A DNA stretch of 64,000 nt, taken from an uncultured Poribacteria bacterium (GTDB lineage: Bacteria > Poribacteria > WGA-4E > WGA-3G). The notes under the pieces are model-generated. The model searched no databases and was not told the origin of the DNA. It saw only the letters and a list, made by a program, of their open reading frames with translations. Shown here one piece after another: positions 52,003 through 59,971 of this stretch. The position numbers and the translations under genes are program-made. The stretch lies in contig OX639973.1 of the NCBI GenBank assembly GCA_951828385.1, positions 4,021,200-4,085,199 on the forward strand, written 5' to 3'. The number at the start of each line of letters is the position of its first letter. Within the stretch, counting starts at the first letter, position 1.

Positions 52003-53361
52003 ATGCGTTTGAAGCTCTACAAACCTTGTAGTCGTTTTATGAAAAACCGAAATCTGGAAGCACAATTCACTCTTTTCCCCACAGATAACGAATTTGAAGA
52101 TTCAAAAAAGGAGACAACCTCTGACGGGGCAGAGTTGGTTTCATTCCGAGACTTAGTCCCTGAAATTAATGATACTGGCTACCTGACACACGCTATTTTC
52201 GCCTATCCAGCGAAATTCATCCCTCAAATCGTCCGCTACGCGATTAACACCTATACCAAAGAAGGGGATTGGATTATAGATCCGTTCGCAGGTTCGGGGA
52301 CAGTGGGTGTTGAGGCGTATCTGTGTAGACGCAACGCCATCCTCTTCGATCTCAACCTACTCCTGAATCACATTATGCCGCTGAAGGTTTACCGCAGTAA
52401 AGAGAGACTGCCTGAAGCAGATTTGCATAAACTTTTGGAAGGTATGCGAGCGCGTAAGCACCGGTTTATACCTGCTTGGTCAAATGTTGCCTACTGGTAC
52501 GCGCCTGAAATGTTAGATGTGCTATCGCGATACTGGGGTTTCATACACAATGCGGATAATACGGTCTATTCTACCATCGTTAAAGCCGCGTTGTTGAAGG
52601 TGAGCAAACGTTTCTCCTATACGGAAGACAGGACCCCGAAGCTTGCCAGATCCAAGCGTAAGTTACAGGCTATAGAGGAATTGCTGAAGGAGAATTGGAG
52701 AGAACAGTTAGACGAGATGGTTCACAGTCTTTCTTTGAAAACGCTAAAAAGCCTTAACGATTTTGTGGTGTACACACAGCACATTTTTGAAGATTTGGGG
52801 GAAATTGAGTTTCATGGAGGTGTCGATTCGTCCTATGTCGCTGTACCGCGGGTGTGTGACGCGCTTATAACATCGCCGCCGTATCTCCAAGCACAGGAAT
52901 ATATCCGCTCCACGAAAATGGAACTGTTCTGGTTAGGACATACCGAGGAAGAGGTTAAAGAATTATCACGGCTTGAAATTCCGTATCGGAAGGCTGATCG
53001 GGTGATTCAGACGGAAACGTTGGATAAAGTTCGGGAGATGCTCACGCGAGACGACCTCCAAAAACGGCTCGATTCCTATTTCTGCCATACAGTCAATGCA
53101 CTTGAAAATTCGATGCATCAATTGAAACTGAATGCAGCAGCCTGTATCTTTGTCGGTAACCCACGGATTGATGGCATAACTGTCGAAATATGGCGGATAT
53201 TGGCGGAGTATTTCACGGAACGTGGATTTGTGTTTGAAAAGGTCTATGAGGATAGGATTAAAACGCGGAAGTTATTCGGTGCGCGGAAAAATAAGAATCC
53301 GGACGGGATGAAATCGGAATATTTGCTGATCTTGAGAAAAAGTGCTATCTGTCATACATAA
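52003..53361 (+). CDS. Orphan N-4/N-6 DNA methyltransferase
   Basis: About 452 residues from the ATG at 52003; TTG at 52000 and ATG at 52039 are alternatives. YPAKFIPQIVRYAINTYTKE and IIDPFAGSGTVGVEAYL form the AdoMet-binding region (motif I) near residue 90. The catalytic motif SPPY lies near residue 290 (ALITSPPYLQAQEYIRSTKM). The order I then IV, with a 200-residue insert, is alpha-class-like; the insert could be the target-recognition domain. No matching endonuclease is adjacent. It begins 8 bases after the cytochrome b stop and may be read from the same transcript. Likely epigenetic or a relic of a restriction system. Confidence 0.85.
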   Translation: MRLKLYKPCSRFMKNRNLEAQFTLFPTDNEFEDSKKETTSDGAELVSFRDLVPEINDTGYLTHAIFAYPAKFIPQIVRYAINTYTKEGDWIIDPFAGSGTVGVEAYLCRRNAILFDLNLLLNHIMPLKVYRSKERLPEADLHKLLEGMRARKHRFIPAWSNVAYWYAPEMLDVLSRYWGFIHNADNTVYSTIVKAALLKVSKRFSYTEDRTPKLARSKRKLQAIEELLKENWREQLDEMVHSLSLKTLKSLNDFVVYTQHIFEDLGEIEFHGGVDSSYVAVPRVCDALITSPPYLQAQEYIRSTKMELFWLGHTEEEVKELSRLEIPYRKADRVIQTETLDKVREMLTRDDLQKRLDSYFCHTVNALENSMHQLKLNAAACIFVGNPRIDGITVEIWRILAEYFTERGFVFEKVYEDRIKTRKLFGARKNKNPDGMKSEYLLILRKSAICHT

Positions 53362-54160
53362 TTTCAGCAGTGCGAACTTCTTCTTCAAGATGGGGAAGTC
53401 CCTTTGCCCGCTCCAGAAATGTTTCCAGATAGCGGCGCATCATGAGCGGATCGCCATTTTTTTTATAGGCATGCGCGAGGCGATAATAAGCCTCTACGTC
53501 GCTGTCATCAAGAGATAAACCTTTTTCGTAGGATTGGATCGCGCGGAGGAACTGTTCGGTCTCCTCGTAAGCGAGTCCAATATTAAAATAGATGTCCGCG
53601 TCGCCCGCTTCGATTTCAAGTGCCGATTCATAATACTTAATAGCGTCCTCATACATATCACGGTTGAGGTAAGCATCGGCGAGGTTGTAATAGGCATCAA
53701 CAAAGGTTGGATCCGCCTCAATTGCGCTGCTGTAGGCGGTGACTGCCTCCTCAAATCGGTCTGTCATATTGTAAGCGTAGCCGAGATTGTTGTAGAAGGC
53801 GGGGTTTCCCGGCGACAACTCTAATGCCGCTTGGAACATCTCAATCGCGAGCACAAACAGACGGAGATCGGTGTAAACCAAACCGAGATTGTTATAGGCA
53901 TGTTCGTGTTTGTCATCAAGCGCGATGGCGTTTTGGAAGGATTCTATCGCTTTCTCGGACTCGCCTAATTCACGGTAGATTTTACCGAGCTCAAGGTGCC
54001 CTTCCGCATCTGTCGGGTTGAGTGCCTGCCCCATTCTCAGTTTTAGGGCATCCCGTTGCAGCTCACGCTTCTTTTGCTGCTCTGGATCCGGAGGACCACA
54101 GCAAGTTAGCAAAAGAAAAATGAATAATATGGAGAGATATTTATGATTATTGATACACAT
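53345..54160 (-). CDS. TPR lipoprotein
   Basis: 271 residues from the ATG at 54160 (MCINNHKYLSILFIFLLLTC), with a lipobox ending at about Cys20. The open frame extends back to 54472 through the divergent gene, but the lipoprotein signal fixes the start. About seven 34-residue TPRs follow (HLELGKIYRELGESEKAIES, AYNNLGLVYTDLRLFVLAIE, YFNIGLAYEETEQFLRAIQS). It probably acts as an envelope scaffold. The first 18 bases overlap head to head with the amidohydrolase gene, and its 3' end overlaps the methyltransferase gene by 17 bases. Confidence 0.82.
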   Translation of the reverse strand: MCINNHKYLSILFIFLLLTCCGPPDPEQQKKRELQRDALKLRMGQALNPTDAEGHLELGKIYRELGESEKAIESFQNAIALDDKHEHAYNNLGLVYTDLRLFVLAIEMFQAALELSPGNPAFYNNLGYAYNMTDRFEEAVTAYSSAIEADPTFVDAYYNLADAYLNRDMYEDAIKYYESALEIEAGDADIYFNIGLAYEETEQFLRAIQSYEKGLSLDDSDVEAYYRLAHAYKKNGDPLMMRRYLETFLERAKGLPHLEEEVRTAEIMYDR

Positions 54161-54979
54161 ACACATTTTTACGATCCAACGCGACCTGAAGGTGTGCCGT
54201 GGCCGAATCCTAACGATGAAGTCCTTTACCGACGGGTTATGCCAGAAGATTTCAAAGCCCTCGCGGTACCTGAAGGCGCGACCGGGACCGTTGTCGTTGA
54301 GGCGAGCAAGTGGCTTGAGGATAACCAGTGGATTCTCGACCTCGCCGCAGACGAGCCTTTTATTGTAGGATTTGTTGGACACTTGGAACCGGACGACACG
54401 GATTTTGAAGGTAACTTGAACCGGTTCTCTGCAAATCCACTTTTTCGCGGGATACGTCTCGGCGGTGGACATCTACGAGCCATCGGTGAACCTACTTTTA
54501 TGGCGAATATTGAGAAGTTAGCAGCGAAAGAACTCACCTTGGATTTGCTGATTAATACCGAAATGCTATCAACGCTGCCAGCATTGGTCGAGCATACACC
54601 GGAGATGCGGATCGTCATCAACCATATTGCCGGGGTGCGTATATCAGAAGAACCACCGGACGCGGGCTGGGTTTCTGCTATCCGTGAAGTCGCGCGCTAT
54701 CCGAATATCTATTGCAAAGTATCAGGGTTGGCGGAACACACAGGACAAACCCCCGCACCGACAGACGTTGCCTATTACACGCCAACGATTGATGTCCTGT
54801 GGGACGCGTTTGGCGAGGATCGGCTCATCTATGGAAGCAACTGGCCTGTCTCGGAACGTTTCGCACCGTATAAAGTCGTGCAACAGATTGTGGACGACTA
54901 TTTCAGTGCGAAAGGCGATGCGGTCAAGGCGAAGTACTTCTGGCAAAACGCAAAGACAGCGTACAAACTATCGGTTTAA
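54143..54979 (+). CDS. Amidohydrolase family (lactonase-like) enzyme
   Basis: 278 residues. It starts MIIDTHTHFYDPTRPEG, with the HxH metal motif at the end of strand 1 and GGAGAGA upstream. Later motifs are GIRLGGGHLRAIGE, the strand LTLDLLINTEML, RIVINHIAGVRIS, and YGSNWPVSERF near the C terminus. This is the pattern of amidohydrolase-2 lactonases and decarboxylases, including L-rhamnono- and fucono-lactonases. Sugar-acid lactone hydrolysis would fit the nearby dehydratase and oxidoreductase, but the substrate is not determined. Divergent, overlapping start with the TPR lipoprotein. Confidence 0.85.
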   Translation: MIIDTHTHFYDPTRPEGVPWPNPNDEVLYRRVMPEDFKALAVPEGATGTVVVEASKWLEDNQWILDLAADEPFIVGFVGHLEPDDTDFEGNLNRFSANPLFRGIRLGGGHLRAIGEPTFMANIEKLAAKELTLDLLINTEMLSTLPALVEHTPEMRIVINHIAGVRISEEPPDAGWVSAIREVARYPNIYCKVSGLAEHTGQTPAPTDVAYYTPTIDVLWDAFGEDRLIYGSNWPVSERFAPYKVVQQIVDDYFSAKGDAVKAKYFWQNAKTAYKLSV

Positions 54980-55012
54980 TGGCAATCAGCCATCGAAAAC
55001 CTTTGAAAGTCT

Positions 55013-55070
55013 GTAAAGTGTTCTAAAGTTCGTAAAGATGACAACTTTCCAACTTTAGCACACTTTTTAC
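55013..55070. terminator. Imperfect hairpin between convergent genes
   Basis: GTAAAGTGTTCTAAAGTT (55013-55030) faces AACTTTAGCACACTTTTTAC (55051-55070), pairing imperfectly over about 16 bases. It lies between the convergent amidohydrolase and nitroreductase genes, so it could end transcription from both sides. Confidence 0.45.
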
Positions 55071-55109
55071 TTCCTAACTTTCCAGACAGAAACCGAAGGC
55101 TGACGGTTT

Positions 55110-55679
55110 TTACGCTACCCAACGTATAAACTCACCAGCCGGTTGCCGTTTCGGTTCTTTAATTTCTTCGGGATAGCCAGTATAAAAGAAGCCGATGATG
55201 TACTCTTGCGACGAATCGATGCCTAACAGCTGATATGTCTGTTCTTCCATCGTGATTCTGCCCGTGCTCCACTGCATCCCGACCCCGGCATCCCATGCGG
55301 CGAGTTGGACGTTCTGCATCGCACAACAAGCGGCGGCATAATCTTCGCGTTGGCGTTGTTCGTCGCCGTCTTGGACGCAGGACACCGCAATAATCGTCGG
55401 CTTAGACATGAATTTCTCATAAGCCAGTTCACCGATTTTGGCGAGATTTTCGGCATCAACGTGGTCGGGTGTATCCTCAATCTTAATTTCGCGGTAGCGG
55501 TCTGCAAGGATTAGCTTTGTCTCTTTGCCAATCACAGTAAACCGCCACGGCTCGGTGACATGGTGGTTCGGTGCCCATATTCCGAAACTGAAAACCTGTT
55601 CGATGACATCGTTCGGCACGGGTTCTGGTTTGAATTTGAAAATGGTCCGTCGTGTAAGAATCGCGTCTTTAACATCCAT
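55110..55679 (-). CDS. Nitroreductase family flavoenzyme
   Basis: 189 residues. MDVKDAILTRRTIFKFKPEP with the conserved RRT/S FMN-phosphate region is followed by FSFGIWAPNHHVTEPWRFTV, AACCAMQNVQLAAWDAGVGM and a C-terminal IIGFFYTGYP. This is the NfsB/YdjA-type fold that uses FMN to reduce nitro or quinone groups, or acts in other redox steps. It stands alone on the minus strand. The substrate cannot be read. Confidence 0.88.
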   Translation of the reverse strand: MDVKDAILTRRTIFKFKPEPVPNDVIEQVFSFGIWAPNHHVTEPWRFTVIGKETKLILADRYREIKIEDTPDHVDAENLAKIGELAYEKFMSKPTIIAVSCVQDGDEQRQREDYAAACCAMQNVQLAAWDAGVGMQWSTGRITMEEQTYQLLGIDSSQEYIIGFFYTGYPEEIKEPKRQPAGEFIRWVA

Positions 55680-55751
55680 TATGTTGCATCCTCCTTATGG
55701 GATTTAATTATACTCTAATAAGGTAGTTAATTGCAAGGGGCAGTGTCTGTC

Positions 55752-57182
55752 CTACTGCAGTGCCATTTTAAGACGATCCACCGCTTCAATGGCATCCTCA
55801 ATCTCTTTCTTGGGTATATTCGTGATAGTCGTATGGCTGAGCGGATTTAGGATACGGCTTCGATACAGTTCAATATCTCTAATGAGCGGCGGATCTAAAA
55901 AGCCTGAATTCTGATTTTCAACCTTTATCGGATCCCAGAAATCCTGACTGTCCAGTTTATCTCTGTTTTGACGGTATCTGACTGGCAGACGTTTGGTCTC
56001 ACAAAATTCCTCAATGATTACCTCAAAAGCGGTACGCAGGTAAATCGCACAGGCTTTGTAGTCGTTCGCATCAAGATATTCCCTCGCCTTGTCAAGGTAT
56101 GCCTTATTCTCGGCATAGACTGGAATTTCATATTCATCGGTCTGCTGGAAATAGAATTCAACGGCTTTCCACTTCCCGCTATGGGATGTCCGCTGCTTGA
56201 CAATCTCGTACCACGCCTTATCGTAAGTTGTCAAAAAGATTTGGTAGTCTGAAAAATACTCGTCCAGAATGTCAAGCACCGGGAGGCGGTTTGACATGTC
56301 CAAACCAATTAGGACATCATCCAATGCTAGAATTCTCAAAGTACTGGTAGGTTGAAGCAAGATCGATGAAAAATAGATAGTAATCGCGATTGCTGACAAC
56401 TTTGCTTCGTTCAGAAAACGGTGATGCTCAGGGATATCTCTGTCAAAGAATTCTACCGTCAAGAGAATCTCCTGATTATCGAGTGTTTTGTCGTCGCTGT
56501 TATACGTAATCCCTTGAAAATTTAAGTCAAGTGCAACATTGTATCCAAATTTGCGGAGAATTTCAGAGGCTTGCTTTTGGAGTTCCGCTAATCTGCCTGA
56601 TAACTCGCGGTTGAAATTCACTACTCGCCCCTCAAGGGCTGCAATTTGAGTCGTAGCACCTCGGCGTGGAAAGGGAGGCTGGATGTCATTCCAATCTTCG
56701 GTAAGACTTCGCTCCGTTTGTTCACTGATAGTGTTTGCTAAGAGATTCTTAACCAGCAAACCGAACACATTCACAACCTCATTTTCACGATGCAGATAGT
56801 GCGTTTCCAGCAGATCCTTATAATCCAGAAAACCTTTCGCCTTTGAAGCCTCAATGATCAACTCGTCATCTGTCTCTTTAACGCGCTGCGACCACTCGTA
56901 AGCGTCCATCTTTGATCCTTGGTGGGCACGAAGACACACTTTGATATGCCCCGGATCTTCAGTAAAAATGTTCCGGTGACTTCCAAAGTCTGAGTCTTTG
57001 TTGTCTGTACTGTTCATGTCTACCCCGGATTCGAGGAACAGTTTTAATGCCAAATACAGCGACGATTTTCCACTACCGTTTTCACCATAAACCAGCAGAT
57101 TCTTTCCTGCCTTGTCCAGGTCGATGTGGTAGGTACCGCAGAAAGCTTTGAAGTTTTTGATATCAATTTCCGTAATTTTCAT
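55752..57182 (-). CDS. RecF/SMC-like ATPase with a C-terminal HEPN-like region
   Basis: 476 residues. MKITEIDIKNFKAFCGTYHI is the RecF/AAA_15 opening. Walker A is YGENGSGKSS (residues 32-41). A coiled-coil segment lies around 185-215 (NRELSGRLAELQKQASEIL). An ABC-type signature AKLSAIAITIYF (about 262) and Walker B LRILALDDVLIGLD (about 283-297) follow. From about 360 to the end there are helices with RSRILNPLSHTT, which could be a HEPN-type R-x6-H RNase motif. The ATG overlaps the FRG gene stop (ATGA), so the two are coupled. It probably powers or licenses the FRG-TRD partner. Confidence 0.85.
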   Translation of the reverse strand: MKITEIDIKNFKAFCGTYHIDLDKAGKNLLVYGENGSGKSSLYLALKLFLESGVDMNSTDNKDSDFGSHRNIFTEDPGHIKVCLRAHQGSKMDAYEWSQRVKETDDELIIEASKAKGFLDYKDLLETHYLHRENEVVNVFGLLVKNLLANTISEQTERSLTEDWNDIQPPFPRRGATTQIAALEGRVVNFNRELSGRLAELQKQASEILRKFGYNVALDLNFQGITYNSDDKTLDNQEILLTVEFFDRDIPEHHRFLNEAKLSAIAITIYFSSILLQPTSTLRILALDDVLIGLDMSNRLPVLDILDEYFSDYQIFLTTYDKAWYEIVKQRTSHSGKWKAVEFYFQQTDEYEIPVYAENKAYLDKAREYLDANDYKACAIYLRTAFEVIIEEFCETKRLPVRYRQNRDKLDSQDFWDPIKVENQNSGFLDPPLIRDIELYRSRILNPLSHTTITNIPKKEIEDAIEAVDRLKMALQ

Positions 57183-59914
57183 AGTTTCCCCTGAATGATG
57201 CGGACAGATTTTACACTATCCAGAAAGAATAGATTGACTGCAACTGGATGTTTTCTTTCATGCAAGTGCTCAAAGATGTCTCGGAACGCAGACATTTTAT
57301 CTCCCTGGATCTCTTCAAATTGCGGCAACTGTTCATCCAGTAACGGCTGGAAGAAGTGTTTGCGGCCTTTATACAGTTCATCTGGCAAATATGACTCATA
57401 AATCATGCCATCAATTATCCGCTCAAAATATCTAAGCATTATAGCGTCGCGAGCGTGCGCCAGATCATTACTATTTGTTGTGGGCTGCTGCTGGAGATAG
57501 ATAAGGTACTCCACAAATTGACCGATAAGTGCCTTCTGCGTTGACGTGATGTCGGGAACAGGGATTTGCTGCATATAACCACTACGCGCTCGAAGATAAT
57601 CAATGGTTAATTGGTTCGACACCTGTGAATAAAACCACTCCACAACGCGGGAATTCAGGAGACCGCATAACCACGTTTCCTCAGTGGGTATCAGGTAGGC
57701 TGTATTCCCACAATAAAAACCGGTAGTATCGACCGCAAAAGTTTGGTGTTCATAGAGGTTTGGACAAACAAGTTTCGGTTGGGCAAAACGATCCGGATCG
57801 CTGCAGGATGCCTGCAATTCATACCATGCCTGTTTACCTGCCCGCTTGCTCAAGGCATCCTTGTGCTTTTCCAAGTATTTCAAGATTGCTGGATACTCGT
57901 TTATCGCGATGCCTCGGTGTGCAAATATCAACCATTTTCCTTGTGGTTCTGCATGCCAACGTCTTAAATCGCGTCCGTGCAAGAACGGCTTCAAAATATC
58001 AGCGGATGATGGATGTGCCGCAATGAGATTACTCCGTGTGGCTTTGTCCACAACGAATGCCTCCGTGGGTGCTGTGTTGATGCCAAAAGCAGGTTTTGCC
58101 TTAAGGTATTTGCCCAATGGCGTGCCAGTGTTGTGAAGCTGCTCGCGTAAATTCACCACATTCGGTGATTCCAAGGGCTTACCATCGGCATCCAATATTT
58201 TTAGCGTCTTGGGGTACCGGTTCCGCCGTCGCTGTGTTAACATGAGTGCAACGTCGTCCCGCACCTTAAAGCCCTTTCGCTTCTCGAACGTCTCAACGTC
58301 CTTGTAAGCGTTATGAAACGCAGCAATGATATCCATACCTAATTTTTTAGCAGCCATCAGATCATCTTTCGCCTTATCCCACTCTTTCAGGTGCAACCCA
58401 GCCTCTGCACGGTTGTAATAAGCATTGGAAAGTTTTTCATCTAATGCTATCGCCGCACTCGCGTCTTCAATAGTCTTGTCAAACTCGCCTTTTCGCAGAT
58501 AAGCAACTCCGCGATTGCTATAGGACATGGCATCTTTCGGTGCGTGTTTTATTGACTTGCTATAGTCTTCAATAGCCTTGTCAAGATCGCCTTTGAGGAG
58601 GTAAGCATTGCCGCGGTTGCAATAAGCATCAGCAAACGTTGGATTTAATTCTATAGCTTTGTTGAAGTCTTTAATAGCCTTATCAACCTGACCTTTGATA
58701 CCATAAGCAACCCCCCGGTTGTTATAAGCTCCGGCAAAATCCGGTTTGAGTCGTATCGCCGTGTTATAGTCGTTAAAGGCTCTGGGTAAATCACCTGTGT
58801 TACGGTAAACGTTGCCGCGGTTGTTATAAGCTTCGGTAAAACTCGGTTTGAGTTGTATTGCCGTGTTATAGTCGTTGAGGGCTTTCAGCAAATTGTCTAT
58901 TTCACGATAAGCAACACCCCGATTGTTATAGGCTTCGGCAAGTTCAGGTTGTAACTGTATAGCAAAGTTAAAGTCATTAATTGCCTCAGCAATCTTACCT
59001 TTTTTCGAGTAGGCATCGCCGCGATTGTTATAAGCATTAGCATAATCTGGTTTAAGTTCTATCGCTTTGCTAAGATCGTTGATGGCTTGGTCAATCTCGC
59101 CTATGGCTGCGTAAGTATTACCCCGATTGTTATAAATAGCGGGTTGTTGCAAGTCAAGTTCCAAGGCTTTGGTATAATGCTCAATAGTTTTCTGATAAAC
59201 TCTCTGTTTTTCTTCCGGAACTTTTGCTTTATCTCCTTCATCTTTCCAAGAGAGCCCCTCATAAAACTCTTTGTAGGCCATCCAGTAGTCGTTCTGACTG
59301 CTAATAAATCCATGGATGTCGTTGTAGATAGTTTTGGGGGATATCTCGCGTTCTGTATGCTCTTGCAGGTACTCTAATATAAGTAATTTGAGATCTTTTG
59401 GAATATTGATTATATTTTCATTATCCGGCTCAATGAAACCATCAGGCGGCTGAATAAATACGCTATCCTGGTCAACAGCGCGCTTCACTGAACCTTGTGG
59501 ATATTTGAGCATCTTTTTTACTGCCTCTGTCTTTTGCAAGATAATAACTCGGCCGGTTTTGTCAGGATGACCGTAGCAAGAAAAAAAGAGAGCTATCTTG
59601 TAGTTAGTCGTAAAATCTATCAGGTTTGTTTTACCTCCGTAGTGCTGGAGTGCAGTGAGGATTTCAAACGCGCTATCTTCATTCGTATACGCTTTCGCCG
59701 CATCAGCAATTTCAGCTTGGACATCATTTATATTAGTGTACTTTACTTTGACAGCCTGAAGTTCACGGTAGAGATTTGATGAGACTTTCTCATAGCACTG
59801 AGATTCACCACGGAAGATATAGGCACCATCTGTGGTCCTCTCCTTGATCTCGTCAATGATTTCATCAACCGTTCTTGGCTTGTTTTTGGATTTAGAGCGG
59901 TTTTTCGTGTACAT
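57179..59914 (-). CDS. FRG domain-TPR-TaqI-like target-recognition domain fusion
   Basis: 911 residues; GGAGGGAAGCA precedes the ATG. FRG domain at about 12-150: YIFRGESQCYEKVSSNLYRE, LQHYGGKTNLIDFTTNY, IALFFSCYG. About eight regular TPRs follow at 240-525 (repeat core AYNNRGVAY then G or D, KAIxDYNxAIxLxP). Residues about 600-800 look like the TaqI-like C-terminal specificity domain of type IIG restriction enzymes (FLHGRDLRRW, KWLIFAHRGI, GLLNSRVVEWFYSQVSN, SGYMQQIPVPDI). The tail ends NLFFLDSVKSVRIIQGKL, as in type IIG proteins. No methyltransferase or PD-(D/E)XK motif is present, so FRG-TPR appears to replace them. Confidence 0.85.
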   Translation of the reverse strand: MYTKNRSKSKNKPRTVDEIIDEIKERTTDGAYIFRGESQCYEKVSSNLYRELQAVKVKYTNINDVQAEIADAAKAYTNEDSAFEILTALQHYGGKTNLIDFTTNYKIALFFSCYGHPDKTGRVIILQKTEAVKKMLKYPQGSVKRAVDQDSVFIQPPDGFIEPDNENIINIPKDLKLLILEYLQEHTEREISPKTIYNDIHGFISSQNDYWMAYKEFYEGLSWKDEGDKAKVPEEKQRVYQKTIEHYTKALELDLQQPAIYNNRGNTYAAIGEIDQAINDLSKAIELKPDYANAYNNRGDAYSKKGKIAEAINDFNFAIQLQPELAEAYNNRGVAYREIDNLLKALNDYNTAIQLKPSFTEAYNNRGNVYRNTGDLPRAFNDYNTAIRLKPDFAGAYNNRGVAYGIKGQVDKAIKDFNKAIELNPTFADAYCNRGNAYLLKGDLDKAIEDYSKSIKHAPKDAMSYSNRGVAYLRKGEFDKTIEDASAAIALDEKLSNAYYNRAEAGLHLKEWDKAKDDLMAAKKLGMDIIAAFHNAYKDVETFEKRKGFKVRDDVALMLTQRRRNRYPKTLKILDADGKPLESPNVVNLREQLHNTGTPLGKYLKAKPAFGINTAPTEAFVVDKATRSNLIAAHPSSADILKPFLHGRDLRRWHAEPQGKWLIFAHRGIAINEYPAILKYLEKHKDALSKRAGKQAWYELQASCSDPDRFAQPKLVCPNLYEHQTFAVDTTGFYCGNTAYLIPTEETWLCGLLNSRVVEWFYSQVSNQLTIDYLRARSGYMQQIPVPDITSTQKALIGQFVEYLIYLQQQPTTNSNDLAHARDAIMLRYFERIIDGMIYESYLPDELYKGRKHFFQPLLDEQLPQFEEIQGDKMSAFRDIFEHLHERKHPVAVNLFFLDSVKSVRIIQGKL

Positions 59915-59971
59915 TGCTTCCCTCCAAGGGACAAAACTCCTCCCATAGAAATGGAAAATGGGTTTACTTTG

